Assembly (NCBI GenBank): GCA_022774505.1
Contig: JALFLW010000030.1
Span: 32,955 to 96,954, forward strand
Source of the DNA: Lachnospiraceae bacterium
Lineage (GTDB): Bacteria > Bacillota > Clostridia > Lachnospirales > Lachnospiraceae
Direction: 5' to 3'
DNA: 64,000 nucleotides
Positions 1-8,942 of this stretch are shown piece after piece. Within the stretch, counting starts at the first letter, position 1, and each line of letters starts with the position of its first letter. The notes under the pieces are model-generated. The model worked only from the letters and a program-made list of their open reading frames with translations. It was not told where the DNA came from and did not search any database. A program made the translations under genes and the position numbers.

Positions 1-1
1 G

Positions 2-58
2 GATGAATTGTTTTTTGCCGTTCTGAATGGAAAACCAATAGTATTTGAGAATATATAA
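2..58 (+). CDS. C-terminal tail of an upstream gene (partial)
   Basis: An open frame enters from the left edge and ends at a TAA at 56-58. It encodes about 18 residues ending in a hydrophobic/acidic tail (GKPIVFENI). The other frames close sooner or start only inside it. The end lies about 30 bp before rarA, a spacing typical of an operon. The fragment is too short to assign to a family and could be chance. Confidence 0.4.
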   Translation, partial: DELFFAVLNGKPIVFENI

Positions 59-88
59 GGGTAAGGATAGGGAAAGGATTGACCGTAT

Positions 89-1411
89 ATGGATTTATTT
101 GAATATATGAGAGAACAATCTAAGGATGACGATGCACCATTAGCATCCAGAATGCGTCCGAGGACGTTAGATGAAGTGGTGGGACAGGAGCATATTGTAG
201 GGAAAAACCGCTTATTGTATCGGGCGATACAGGCAGATAAACTTAGTTCTGTCATTTTCTATGGCCCTCCGGGAACCGGAAAGACGACACTGGCAAAAGT
301 GATCGCAAATACTACAAGTGCGGTATTTCGACAGGTGAATGCGACATCGGCCGGGAAAAAGGATATGGAAGAGGTAGTACAGGAGGCAAAAAATCAGGCC
401 GGAATGTATGGCAAAAAAACGATTCTTTTTGTTGATGAGATTCACCGCTTCAATAAAGGACAGCAGGATTATCTGCTTCCGTATGTGGAGGATGGGACGG
501 TGATCCTGATCGGAGCAACCACAGAAAATCCCTATTTTGAGGTGAACAGTGCTTTGATCTCACGTTCAGTGATCTTTGAATTGAAACCGCTTACGAAGGA
601 GGATATCCGGCTTCTTTTGTTCCGGGCAGCAGAGGACAGAGAGCGGGGAATGGGAAGCTATCGTGCTGTATTGGAACAGAATGCGGCTGATTTTCTGGCA
701 GATGTGGCAAACGGAGATGCCAGAAGTGCTTTGAATGCATTGGAACTGGGAGTATTATCTACAGAACGCAGTGAGGATGACAAGATACATATTACTCTGG
801 ATGTGGCACAGGAATGTATCCAGAAAAGGGTTCTGCGTTATGACAAATCCGGAGATAATCATTATGATACTATATCGGCATTTATCAAAAGCATGCGGGG
901 ATCGGATCCGGATGCGGCTGTGTATTATCTGGCACGGATGCTGTATGCCGGGGAGGATGTGGCGTTCATTGCCCGCAGGATCATGATCTGTGCGGCGGAG
1001 GATGTGTCGAACGCTGATCCACAGGCATTGGTGGTGGCCGTCAGTGCCGCCCAGGCAGTGGAACGGCTCGGTATGCCGGAGGCGCGGATCGTACTGGCTC
1101 AGGCCGCAACGTATGTGGCATGTGCTCCAAAAAGCAATTCGGCGATCATGGCAATAGATGAGGCGATGGAGCTGGTAGCTCATACGAAGACATGTCCGAT
1201 CCCGGCGCACCTTCAGGATGCACATTATAAGAGTGCGGCAAAGCTTGGTCATGGAATTGGTTATCAATATGCTCATGATTTTCCGTATCATTATGTTGAG
1301 CAGCAGTATCTGCCGGATGAATTGAAGGATAAAAAGTTCTTTCACTTGTCAGATAATGGATATGAAAAGAATATTCAGGCGTATTTTAAGAAGATTGGAA
1401 AGGAAAGGTGA
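89..1411 (+). CDS. rarA: Replication-associated recombination protein RarA (MgsA-type AAA+ ATPase)
   Basis: RarA/MgsA is a clamp-loader-like AAA+ ATPase that acts at stalled replication forks with SSB. The 440-residue length is normal for the family. Visible signatures are a Walker A (GPPGTGKTT, residues 59-67), a Walker B/DEIH box (116-119), the sensor region ATTENPYFEVNSALISR, and the C-terminal MgsA domain with the ARMLYAGEDVAFIARRI and HYKSAAKLGHG segments. The ATG at 89 is preceded by a purine-rich stretch and gives the standard N-terminus (MDLFEYMR). A small membrane protein follows 9 bp downstream in the same direction. Identification is secure at family level; the exact fork-repair role is inferred from homologues. 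Confidence 0.95.
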   Translation: MDLFEYMREQSKDDDAPLASRMRPRTLDEVVGQEHIVGKNRLLYRAIQADKLSSVIFYGPPGTGKTTLAKVIANTTSAVFRQVNATSAGKKDMEEVVQEAKNQAGMYGKKTILFVDEIHRFNKGQQDYLLPYVEDGTVILIGATTENPYFEVNSALISRSVIFELKPLTKEDIRLLLFRAAEDRERGMGSYRAVLEQNAADFLADVANGDARSALNALELGVLSTERSEDDKIHITLDVAQECIQKRVLRYDKSGDNHYDTISAFIKSMRGSDPDAAVYYLARMLYAGEDVAFIARRIMICAAEDVSNADPQALVVAVSAAQAVERLGMPEARIVLAQAATYVACAPKSNSAIMAIDEAMELVAHTKTCPIPAHLQDAHYKSAAKLGHGIGYQYAHDFPYHYVEQQYLPDELKDKKFFHLSDNGYEKNIQAYFKKIGKER

Positions 1412-1420
1412 AATTAAATT

Positions 1421-1741
1421 ATGGACAAATTCAAGAGAGTTGCAGCGATGATAGGAGTAGTTTTATTGGTGCTGATGTACCTGATGACAATCGTAACGGC
1501 GATCACTGCATCGGATGGTGCGCATAACTGGTTTATTGGAAGTATAATGCTGACGGTATTTGTGCCGGTGATTTTGTATGCCATCAATATGCTGGCGGGA
1601 ATCCAGAAGAGGAATGCAGAGAATGCCCGGATGCGGGAGGAAATGTACATGCGTCAGATCAAGGATTCCTTAAAAGCGAAAGCGGAACAGCAAAAGGCAG
1701 AAAAAGAAGTGCCGGAGGCAGGTCAGGAGAAGGAATCGTGA
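1421..1741 (+). CDS. Small two-helix membrane protein with charged coiled-coil tail
   Basis: A 106-residue protein of unknown function. Two hydrophobic segments (about residues 8-28 and 39-60) predict a membrane hairpin. A strongly charged Lys/Glu/Gln-rich C-terminal tail (about 63-106) probably forms a cytoplasmic helix or coiled coil. It starts 9 bp after rarA. Its stop codon overlaps the GTG start of the PLP decarboxylase by 4 bp (GTGA), so the three genes are very likely co-transcribed and the last two translationally coupled. No enzymatic motif is seen. Confidence 0.75.
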   Translation: MDKFKRVAAMIGVVLLVLMYLMTIVTAITASDGAHNWFIGSIMLTVFVPVILYAINMLAGIQKRNAENARMREEMYMRQIKDSLKAKAEQQKAEKEVPEAGQEKES

Positions 1742-3135
1742 GGACACCGGTATATGATTTTGTCGAAGAGTATATTTCCAAGGATGGTGTAAGAGCTCAT
1801 ATGCCCGGTCACAAGGGAAGAGGACCGTTGGGGATAGAACAGCGTGATATCACGGAGATCGCGGGGGCTGATATACTGTCGGAATCAGAAGGAATATTAG
1901 GAGAAAGCCAGAAAAATGCCTGTGCATTATTTGGGACAGGTGCGACACTTTATTCTACGGAGGGATCCTCTCTGGCGATCAAGGCGATGCTTTATGCGGT
2001 TGTCATGAACAGGGGGACAGGTATTTCCGAAAATTCAGGTCAAAGACCGTTTATATTGGCGGCACGAAATGTTCACAGGGCGATGTTGGACGGGTGTGCC
2101 CTTCTGGATCTGGACGTGGAATTTATCAGCAGCAAAAATTCAAGGGGAATATGCTCCTGCGTAGTGACGGCGGAGGATGTGGCCCATTGTCTTGAAAGAT
2201 ATGATAAACCTCCGGTAGCTGTATATCTCACGTCACCGGATTATTTGGGAGTACAGAGTGATATCAGGGCTATCGCACAGGTATGTCATGAAAAAGGGGT
2301 TCTTCTCGCAGTGGATAATGCGCATGGTGCGTATCTGGCTTTTTTGCGGGAAAACAGACATCCGGTATATTTGGGAGCGGACATTTGTTGTGACTCTGCC
2401 CATAAGACGCTTCCGGTTCTCACGGGGGGAGCTTATATCCATATAAATCGAAATGCGATGGAAGATCTGACAGAAAATGCCCGAAAGGGACTTTCTATGT
2501 TTGGCTCTACGAGTCCCTCTTATGTGATCCTTCAGTCATTGGATCTGTGTAACCATTATCTTGCGACGGATTTTGGACAGCAGCTGGAAGATTGCGTGAA
2601 ACAAGTTGAAATGTTTAAGAAAACAGCAGAAAAACGGGGAATCAGGATACTTTCCGGAGAACCGTTAAAGGTTGTGATGGATACGGGAGCATCAGGATAT
2701 GATGGCCGTCAGATCACAGAGGAGCTTAGGGAATTTTCTGTCTGGAGAGGAAAAAAGAGGCGGTCTGGAATCGAATGTGAATTTGCAGATCGTCATCATG
2801 TTGTTTTGATGGTCAGCCCACAGAATGATGAGGACGACTGGAAAATGCTGTATGAATGGCTGGATCATACCAGACTGCAGCGGAAGCAGCCGGCCCTTGC
2901 TCCGGCACAGGGATTGGAAAATATATCTGCGGTACGCAGGATGAGTATACGGGAGGCTGTGTTTGCAGCTTCCGAAACCATACCGGTCACGGAGTCGGAA
3001 GGTCGCATACTGGCACAGGAAACAGTTTCCTGCCCACCGGCGATCCCGATAGCGGTCAGTGGTGAACAGATAAGCCGGGAGATGATAGGGGCATTTCAGG
3101 AGTACGGAATTTTGCATATATCTGTTGTCCGGTAA
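1738..3135 (+). CDS. Orn/Lys/Arg decarboxylase family PLP enzyme
   Basis: Fold-type I PLP decarboxylase of the SpeA/YaaO group, which usually acts on arginine, lysine or ornithine. Signatures: the N-terminal HMPGHKGRG motif (21-29), the cofactor-contacting Asp in VDNAHGAY (D193) and the Schiff-base lysine in DSAHKT (K223). Its 465 residues are close to the roughly 480 usual for the short Gram-positive class without a wing domain. It uses a GTG start overlapping the upstream stop by 4 bp. The later part (about 390-465) matches the short C-terminal Orn/Arg/Lys decarboxylase domain. Substrate cannot be told from sequence. In clostridia such genes often sit near tmk/holB; here the neighbour is rarA. 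Confidence 0.88.
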   Translation: MRTPVYDFVEEYISKDGVRAHMPGHKGRGPLGIEQRDITEIAGADILSESEGILGESQKNACALFGTGATLYSTEGSSLAIKAMLYAVVMNRGTGISENSGQRPFILAARNVHRAMLDGCALLDLDVEFISSKNSRGICSCVVTAEDVAHCLERYDKPPVAVYLTSPDYLGVQSDIRAIAQVCHEKGVLLAVDNAHGAYLAFLRENRHPVYLGADICCDSAHKTLPVLTGGAYIHINRNAMEDLTENARKGLSMFGSTSPSYVILQSLDLCNHYLATDFGQQLEDCVKQVEMFKKTAEKRGIRILSGEPLKVVMDTGASGYDGRQITEELREFSVWRGKKRRSGIECEFADRHHVVLMVSPQNDEDDWKMLYEWLDHTRLQRKQPALAPAQGLENISAVRRMSIREAVFAASETIPVTESEGRILAQETVSCPPAIPIAVSGEQISREMIGAFQEYGILHISVVR

Positions 3136-3139
3136 CGCC

Positions 3140-3168
3140 TTGTCATATATATCCGGTTTTGTTATACT
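3140..3168 (+). promoter_or_regulatory. Sigma-A promoter for galM
   Basis: TTGTCA (3140-3145) and TATACT (3163-3168) are separated by exactly 17 bp, about 60 bp upstream of the galM start. The -35 begins right after the decarboxylase stop codon, so galM has its own promoter. Read directly from sequence; activity not tested. Confidence 0.7.
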
Positions 3169-3229
3169 TAATGTATTAAGTGACTGGAAACAGGGCGTTT
3201 GTCCAAACAAAAGGTATGGAGGGAAAAAG

Positions 3230-4285
3230 ATGCAGAAGGAAAAATTCGGAATAACAAAAGATGGAAAGGAAGTCACCTGTTATACGCTGGAAAACCAGAA
3301 TGGAATGAAGGTGTCCTTTCTTGATCTGGGGGCAGTGATCAAAAATATCTGGGTACCTGACAGAGATGGAAATATGGATGATGTAGTACACGGATATGAT
3401 GATGTGGCATCCTATGAGATAAATGAGCCAAGCTTTGGTGCACCGGTGGGAAGATGTGCCAACCGGATATCTGATGGTTGTTTTACCATCAACGGTGTGG
3501 AATACAAACTGGATCAGAATGATTCAACAAATTGTCTGCATAGCGGATTTTTAAGATTTAATTATATGATGTATGCGGCTGAGTATGAAAAAGGGGATGG
3601 AGAACAGGTATTGACCTTTTCGAGGGTGAGTCCGGATGGAGAGCAGCATTTTCCGGGTACATTTACATATAGCATCGCTTACCATCTCACAGATGATAAC
3701 GAACTGATCATAGAATATAATGGCGTTTCGGATGCAGACACTGTAGTAAATATGACAAATCATTCTTACTTTAATCTGGGAAAGGGAGGTCATAAAGGTG
3801 GACAGATTCTGGATCATGAGGTTAAGATCTGTGCCGGACAGTATAATCCGGTCAATGAACTTTTGTATCCTACGGGAGAGTTTGTGGATGTAGAGGGGAC
3901 ACCGTTTGATTTCCGTGATTTTAAAGTGATAGGCACTGATGTGGTATCTGACAAGAACAGTCCGGATTATTTTAAAGGATATGATCATAATTTCGTACTG
4001 GAGCATGAAAAGGGCGAAGTGGTCACAGCGGCTGTATGCAGGGAACCACAGACAGGCAGAACACTGACGGTATTGACAGACCAGCCGGGAATCCAGATGT
4101 ATACGGCACCGGAGCTTTCCGGTGAAAAAGGAAAAGAAGGCGTTGTATACGGTCCGTCAAGTGCGGTATGTTTTGAAACACAGAATTATCCAAATGCCAT
4201 CAACACACCGGAATTTCCGGATATTGTGCTGAAGGCGGGAGAGCCGTATCGTCATTATACGGTATTTCGCTTTGGAACATATTAA
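3230..4285 (+). CDS. galM: Aldose 1-epimerase (galactose mutarotase)
   Basis: Interconverts alpha and beta anomers of galactose or glucose. The 351-residue protein has the family landmarks: FGAPVGRCANRI near residue 70, the catalytic-His segment NMTNHSYFNLGKGG, the GYDHNFVL motif and the C-terminal VCFETQNYPNAIN containing the catalytic Glu. The reading frame is open further upstream to 3125, but the ATG at 3230 is preferred because it follows GGAGGGAAAAAG and lies downstream of the promoter at 3140-3168. There is no signal peptide, so it is cytoplasmic. No other Leloir gene is adjacent, so it looks like a stand-alone transcription unit. Confidence 0.95.
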   Translation: MQKEKFGITKDGKEVTCYTLENQNGMKVSFLDLGAVIKNIWVPDRDGNMDDVVHGYDDVASYEINEPSFGAPVGRCANRISDGCFTINGVEYKLDQNDSTNCLHSGFLRFNYMMYAAEYEKGDGEQVLTFSRVSPDGEQHFPGTFTYSIAYHLTDDNELIIEYNGVSDADTVVNMTNHSYFNLGKGGHKGGQILDHEVKICAGQYNPVNELLYPTGEFVDVEGTPFDFRDFKVIGTDVVSDKNSPDYFKGYDHNFVLEHEKGEVVTAAVCREPQTGRTLTVLTDQPGIQMYTAPELSGEKGKEGVVYGPSSAVCFETQNYPNAINTPEFPDIVLKAGEPYRHYTVFRFGTY

Positions 4286-4366
4286 AGATCAGAGCGTCCG
4301 ATATAAAAACATATGTGGTGCAGGATATATTTAGATGTACAGGTCTGAGAGAAAAAGCGGAAGTAC

Positions 4367-4406
4367 TTGACATACACCCATTTGAAAAAGTATCATATAG
4401 TGATAC
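4367..4406 (+). promoter_or_regulatory. Promoter with inverted repeat over the -10 region
   Basis: TTGACA (4367-4372) is followed 18 bp later by TATCAT (4391-4396). Overlapping the -10 is an inverted repeat, GTATCA-5 bp-TGATAC (4390-4406), which could bind a repressor. It lies about 55 bp before the small membrane-protein gene at 4462. Confidence 0.5.
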
Positions 4407-4461
4407 AAGGGAAAAATCCCGCAGATGATCACATCTGCATAATAAAAAGGATGGGGAAAAT

Positions 4462-4923
4462 ATGAATGTTTTTCGAAAACGCCTCCGGGCAGAATTTGGA
4501 AAAAAAGTATATCGTCATTTTGTCTGCTTGTGCCGGGAAGAACTGGAACAAAAGAACAATAAGGTTCCTGAGGAACAGATCGTGAGAAACGAAAAGGTGG
4601 TATATCTCGAAATGTGCCGGCAGATACAGAGTCTGACGAAGGAAGAGATTGAAAAGAAAAAAGAGCGCCTTGCAGGCACTCTTATGGATGCTTTTCGTAT
4701 TGCACGTCAATTTGGCTTTGTATTTGTATTTTATGTTGTTGCCAGCATGATACTGGCTGCCATGGGACTGGACAGCAGAGTTACCAATATCAGTCTTGTG
4801 CTGATGGGCGTATGCTTCCTGTATAAAGTATATGAGTTTGTCTGCAATCGCTTCTGCTTTGTGGATGCCTACCTGATGATGTTATATAAATCTGCACTGG
4901 AACAGGATAATCCATCAGATTAA
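4462..4923 (+). CDS. Hypothetical membrane protein, 153 aa
   Basis: Not recognised. The N-terminal half (1-75) is highly charged and probably helical. Two hydrophobic segments follow (about 84-103 and 110-128), and the C-terminus is again amphipathic. ATG follows GGATGGGGAAAAT. It stands alone behind its own promoter and converges with the HAD phosphatase gene, the two coding ends overlapping by 9 bp (4915-4923). No catalytic motif is seen. Confidence 0.7.
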   Translation: MNVFRKRLRAEFGKKVYRHFVCLCREELEQKNNKVPEEQIVRNEKVVYLEMCRQIQSLTKEEIEKKKERLAGTLMDAFRIARQFGFVFVFYVVASMILAAMGLDSRVTNISLVLMGVCFLYKVYEFVCNRFCFVDAYLMMLYKSALEQDNPSD

Positions 4924-5709
4924 TCCGAAGTGTCTCATTGCTTTACAGATGCCGTCGTTTTCTACCGTATCAGTCACATAATCTACGGTATTTAAAACGG
5001 GGGCATCGCTTTTTTTCATGCCGATACTAAGTCCGGCATATTCAAGCATGGGGAGGTCGTTTGTACTGTCTCCGACGGCGATGGTGTCCTTCAAAGGAAT
5101 ATCAAAGTAATCCATTAGAAACTGAATACCGGTGGCTTTTGAATGACCAGCCGGAACTACTTCGTAGAAACCGCTGCCACGGTCGATGAAGGTAAGTTGT
5201 TCCTGATATTTGTCCATAAATTCGGACAGGTTGCTTTCCGATGTTGTACAGAGACAGAATTTGTCATAGTGAAGTCCACGGGTTTCCGGTGGATAATCGA
5301 CACAGTGATCCGGAAACAGGGCATGATATTCTTTATAAAAGTCACCGATATGCGTCTGATATGGGATCGTGCTGTAGTATATTGCATGCTGGCCTTCCAG
5401 GAGCCATTCCAGACGATATCGGTGGATATCTTCATAGATTTCATCTGCCAGCGGCATAGGGATTTCATCTGCCAGAAGTATTTCATTATGGTAATTTATG
5501 AAAGTACCACAGCCACAGACGAAGCCGTCGAAGCCCAGACCGGTAATATTGTCATGGATCTCTGACCAGGAGCGTCCTGAATTGATGAAACAGAGATGCC
5601 CGTTTGCCTGAAGCTGATGGATAGCCTGTATGGCACTGTCAGGCACATAACGGTTTTCACCTTCTGACAGGATCGTACCATCGATATCAAAAAAGAGAAG
5701 TTTACGCAT
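4915..5709 (-). CDS. Cof-type HAD-superfamily phosphatase
   Basis: A 264-residue hydrolase of the Cof/YbiV HAD-IIB class, usually acting on sugar phosphates or related metabolites. Motif I is FFDIDGTILSEG at the N-terminus with the nucleophile and acid Asp pair. Motif IV is AVGDSTNDLPMLEYAG near the C-terminus. The Lys of motif III lies in HSKATG, just before the conserved IQFLMDYF helix. A GGAAAGGAATG-type ribosome site precedes the ATG on the minus strand. Monocistronic, with a promoter at 5749-5777. Substrate unknown. Confidence 0.9.
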   Translation of the reverse strand: MRKLLFFDIDGTILSEGENRYVPDSAIQAIHQLQANGHLCFINSGRSWSEIHDNITGLGFDGFVCGCGTFINYHNEILLADEIPMPLADEIYEDIHRYRLEWLLEGQHAIYYSTIPYQTHIGDFYKEYHALFPDHCVDYPPETRGLHYDKFCLCTTSESNLSEFMDKYQEQLTFIDRGSGFYEVVPAGHSKATGIQFLMDYFDIPLKDTIAVGDSTNDLPMLEYAGLSIGMKKSDAPVLNTVDYVTDTVENDGICKAMRHFGLI

Positions 5710-5748
5710 GATGTATTCATTCCTTTCCGTCGCATTATTCGTTGTATC

Positions 5749-5777
5749 AGTATAATGGAAGGAGTGGGATTATGCAA
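5749..5777 (-). promoter_or_regulatory. Sigma-A promoter for the HAD phosphatase
   Basis: On the minus strand TTGCAT (5777-5772) and TATACT (5754-5749) are separated by 17 bp, about 40 bp upstream of the start codon at 5709. Confidence 0.6.
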
Positions 5778-5914
5778 GTATCGAAAAGATATGGTTATCG
5801 GTACTAAAAACACAGTCAGTGTGTGGCTTTTTTTCATAAATAATAAATTTTCGAGCGGCATATCTATGTCTATGGCCCGGAGTTTGAGGTCTGAGAAAGG
5901 AATGGTTGATTAGT

Positions 5915-7909
5915 ATGAATAATGGTTTTTTGCCGGTTACTAGACAGGAAATGCTGGATCGTGGCTGGGAGCAGGTAGATTTTGTTTATGTCTGTGGAGA
6001 CGCTTATGTAGACCACTCTTCCTTTGGAGCTGCGATCATTACCCGAGTGTTGGAAGCTCATGGGTATCGTATCGGCATGATCGCACAGCCGGACTGGAAA
6101 GATGAAGAAAGTATTCAGATCTTTGGAAAGCCTCGTCTGGGTTTTATGGTTTCTGCAGGAAATATGGATTCAATGGTAAATCATTATACCGTTTCCAAGA
6201 AAAGAAGGAATAGCGATGCGTATACACCGGGAGGGGTCATTGGAAAACGGCCGGATTATGCAACAGTCGTTTATTGTAATCTTATCCGGAAGGTGTACAA
6301 GCAGATTCCTATTATTATTGGAGGGATTGAGGCAAGCCTGCGTCGTCTGGCACATTATGATTATTGGTCTAATAGTCTGAAACATTCCATCCTGGTGGAT
6401 TCCCAGGCGAATATCCTGATCTATGGGATGGGAGAACTGGCAGTGGTAGAGGTCGCTGAGGCACTGGAAAGTGGTATGGCAGTGGAGGATATTACTTATG
6501 TGAAAGGAACGGCATACCGTGCCAAGTCACCGGATGCTGTTTATGAAGCACAGATGCTCCCTTCCTATGAGGAACTTTGCCGTGAAAAGAAGGTATATGC
6601 AGAGAGCTTTTATATCCAGTATTGCAATACGGATCCCTTTACGGCCAAAAGTCTGGTGGAAAAATATAATGATCATTTATATGTGGTACAGAATCCGCCG
6701 GCAAGACCTTTGACACAAATGGAGCTGGATGATGTCTATGCATTGCCCTATATGCGTGCGTATCATCCGTCTTATGAGGCACAAGGCGGGGTGCCGGCAC
6801 TGCAGGAGATTAAATTTAGTCTTACCAGCAACCGTGGATGTTTTGGCGGGTGCAGCTTCTGTGCACTTACTTTTCATCAGGGCAGGATATTGCAGACGCG
6901 TAGCCATGAATCGATTATAGCTGAGGCAAAGGAGATGCTCAAAGATCCTGATTTTAAGGGATATATCCATGATGTGGGTGGGCCTACGGGAAACTTCAGA
7001 CATCCTTCCTGCCAGAAGCAGCTGCAGCATGGAGTATGCACACAGAAACAATGCCTGTTTCCTAAACCATGTAAAAATCTGACAGTTGACCACTCGGATT
7101 ATCTGAAACTTTTACGTCAGCTTAGAGAACTGCCGGGAGTAAAAAAAGTATTTATCCGGTCAGGGATCAGGTTTGATTATGTAATGGAGGACAAGGATGA
7201 TTCATTTATCCGGGAGCTGTGCAGACATTATATCAGCGGTCAGCTCCGGGTGGCTCCGGAACATGTGGCAGATAAGGTGCTGTACTATATGGGGAAGCCG
7301 GAAAATGCGGTTTATGAAAGCTTTGTGAAGAGGTATCAGAGGGTCAATAAAATGACTGGGAAAAAGCAGTTTCTTGTGCCATATCTTATGTCTTCCCATC
7401 CGGGTTCCGGGCTGGCAGAGGCCGTAGAACTGGCAGAATACCTTCGGGACCTGGGTTATATGCCGGAGCAGGTACAGGACTTTTATCCGACACCGTCTAC
7501 ACTGTCTACCTGTATGTATTACACCGGTGTGGATCCGAGAAACATGGAGAAGGTATATGTACCGGTAAATCCCCATGAAAAAGCGATGCAGCGTGCACTG
7601 ATGCAGTATCGCAATCCGCACAATTATGATCTGGTCAGGGAGGCATTGCTGAAAGCGGGAAGAGAGGATCTGATCGGGTATGATGCGAAATGTCTTATTG
7701 CGCCACGAAAGGAAAAATGGCGTGAAGAAAAGTGGGATGCCAGACACGGCTCCGGAAAACGACAAAACGATACCCGGAAAAATAAGCAGGAAAAGAAGAG
7801 GGAAGATCGAAAAGGTGGTCAGGGAAAGAAGCAAAGTAACAGCCGGAAAGCGGAGAACCGAAGGCCTGCGGTTATCTCACGGAAACGACAAAAGGCAAAG
7901 AGACATTAA
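5915..7909 (+). CDS. YgiQ family radical SAM protein
   Basis: Large (664 aa) iron-sulfur radical SAM protein of the UPF0313/YgiQ family, whose biochemical function is still unclear. The N-terminal part shows the conserved [14 protein letters not shown] and IAQPDWK motifs. The radical SAM cluster CFGGCSFC (CxxxCxxC) lies near residue 310. The family-typical region with [18 protein letters not shown] follows near 530. The last 70 residues are a very basic Lys/Arg/Asn-rich tail that may contact RNA. The ATG at 5915 fits homologues; an in-frame TTG at 5906 is closer to the AAAGGA but less likely. The preceding gene is divergent, so this is its own unit. Confidence 0.93.
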   Translation: MNNGFLPVTRQEMLDRGWEQVDFVYVCGDAYVDHSSFGAAIITRVLEAHGYRIGMIAQPDWKDEESIQIFGKPRLGFMVSAGNMDSMVNHYTVSKKRRNSDAYTPGGVIGKRPDYATVVYCNLIRKVYKQIPIIIGGIEASLRRLAHYDYWSNSLKHSILVDSQANILIYGMGELAVVEVAEALESGMAVEDITYVKGTAYRAKSPDAVYEAQMLPSYEELCREKKVYAESFYIQYCNTDPFTAKSLVEKYNDHLYVVQNPPARPLTQMELDDVYALPYMRAYHPSYEAQGGVPALQEIKFSLTSNRGCFGGCSFCALTFHQGRILQTRSHESIIAEAKEMLKDPDFKGYIHDVGGPTGNFRHPSCQKQLQHGVCTQKQCLFPKPCKNLTVDHSDYLKLLRQLRELPGVKKVFIRSGIRFDYVMEDKDDSFIRELCRHYISGQLRVAPEHVADKVLYYMGKPENAVYESFVKRYQRVNKMTGKKQFLVPYLMSSHPGSGLAEAVELAEYLRDLGYMPEQVQDFYPTPSTLSTCMYYTGVDPRNMEKVYVPVNPHEKAMQRALMQYRNPHNYDLVREALLKAGREDLIGYDAKCLIAPRKEKWREEKWDARHGSGKRQNDTRKNKQEKKREDRKGGQGKKQSNSRKAENRRPAVISRKRQKAKRH

Positions 7910-7987
7910 ATTTAAGAAAAAATTAATCGAAAAGATAAACATTCATAAGAAAAATACGATATACTATATAGAGAAGGAGGTATTTTT

Positions 7988-8734
7988 ATGGCAATGAATG
8001 GTATTAACAATCAGTCCAATATTTCAAGTCTTTACAATAGTATCTTTGGTATTGGAAGTAATAATGACGGTGGTACATCATATGGCATCAGTGATCTGGC
8101 GATGATACGCAATGGTTCTTACGGAAAGCTGATGAAAGCATATTATGCCACGGAAAATACAGAGAAGACGGATTCTTCTAAGACGGAGACAGAGGTTAAG
8201 GCAGATCAGGCAAAGCTTGTGAATGTAAAGTCTCAGGCAGCATCACTGAATAACAGTCTGGAGGATCTGAGGAGCAAGTCACTCTATGAGCCGACAGGCA
8301 CAGATGAAAAAGGAAAAAATACTTACGATCAGGATAAGATTACAAAAAGCATCAAGGATTTTGCGGACAAGTATAATTCTTTTGTGAAATCATCATCGGA
8401 GGTTGACAGTACTTCTGTTCTGAAAAAAACAGTAAATATTGTGGGATTCACATCGAAAAATGCAGCTATGCTTTCCAAAATAGGCATCACGATCGGAGAG
8501 AATAATCAGCTTACCATAAATGAAGAAAAACTGAAAAATGCCAATGTGCATGATGTATCTTCTTTGTTCCAGGGAAGTGGTTCCTATGGGGATGCCGTAC
8601 AGAATCTGGCAAGGCAGAGTTATCAGCTGGCTAACAGTCAGGCATATCAGAGTGGAAGCGGCTCCTCATATACATATTCCGGCCGGTATTCGGCACTGGG
8701 AGGTGCCAATGGAATGTTGGACAGATATCTGTAA
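7988..8734 (+). CDS. FliD/flagellar-cap-like coiled-coil protein, not in a flagellar locus
   Basis: A 248-residue, Ser/Asn/Lys-rich protein without signal peptide or membrane segment. A central part (about 70-190) has the alternation seen in FliD C-terminal domains: a helical stretch (KADQAKLVNVKSQAASLNNSLEDL), then KITKSIKDFADKYNSFVKSSSEV, and a later MLSKIGITIGENNQLTINEEKL segment. The C-terminus is Ser/Gly/Tyr-rich. A strong AAGGAGG precedes the ATG and a strong terminator follows. No flagellar gene is visible anywhere in the window, so a capping role is doubtful. Function unassigned. Confidence 0.72.
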   Translation: MAMNGINNQSNISSLYNSIFGIGSNNDGGTSYGISDLAMIRNGSYGKLMKAYYATENTEKTDSSKTETEVKADQAKLVNVKSQAASLNNSLEDLRSKSLYEPTGTDEKGKNTYDQDKITKSIKDFADKYNSFVKSSSEVDSTSVLKKTVNIVGFTSKNAAMLSKIGITIGENNQLTINEEKLKNANVHDVSSLFQGSGSYGDAVQNLARQSYQLANSQAYQSGSGSSYTYSGRYSALGGANGMLDRYL

Positions 8735-8764
8735 AGTATGATTTCATAAGGATGAGCGGATACT

Positions 8765-8807
8765 TTCGTGGCACAGGAGATGATTCTTTTGTGCCACGAA
8801 GTTTTTT
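8765..8807 (+). terminator. Rho-independent terminator after the FliD-like gene
   Basis: Perfect 11-bp stem (8765-8775 with 8790-8800, arms TTCGTGGCACA) followed by GTTTTTT. Confidence 0.85.
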
Positions 8808-8893
8808 CGTGCATAGGAAAATGCCATTGCAGGTAACCGGACATAAGATATATTGTGGGTATACATCAATTTTGGGTGTGGGAAGTCTTAGTA
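8808..8893 (+). repeat. Partial copy of the dispersed palindromic repeat
   Basis: This stretch resembles one arm of the giant palindrome at 29838-30204. Shared blocks are AAAATGC, a CAGG.AACC.GACATAAGA.ATATT block and the end GTGGGAAGTCTTAGT (GGTATGGGAAGTCTTCGT in the other copy). Only half the palindrome is present, lying directly after a terminator and ending about 50 bp before rsmE. Confidence 0.6.
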
Positions 8894-8942
8894 CATTATA
8901 TATCAATTTATGGAAAAAGATAATTTAGAGGAGGCAGGTCCG

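Noticed and set aside
755..1345. 196-residue minus-strand ORF inside rarA
   Set aside because: Antisense shadow of a conserved gene, with Arg/His/Cys-rich composition typical of chance frames. The same applies to other long antisense frames (for example 11310-12002 and 20280-20972).
3125..3229. Longer N-terminus for galM starting at 3125
   Set aside because: The 35 extra codons contain the promoter (3140-3168) and lie before a good RBS at 3221; the family N-terminus begins at 3230.
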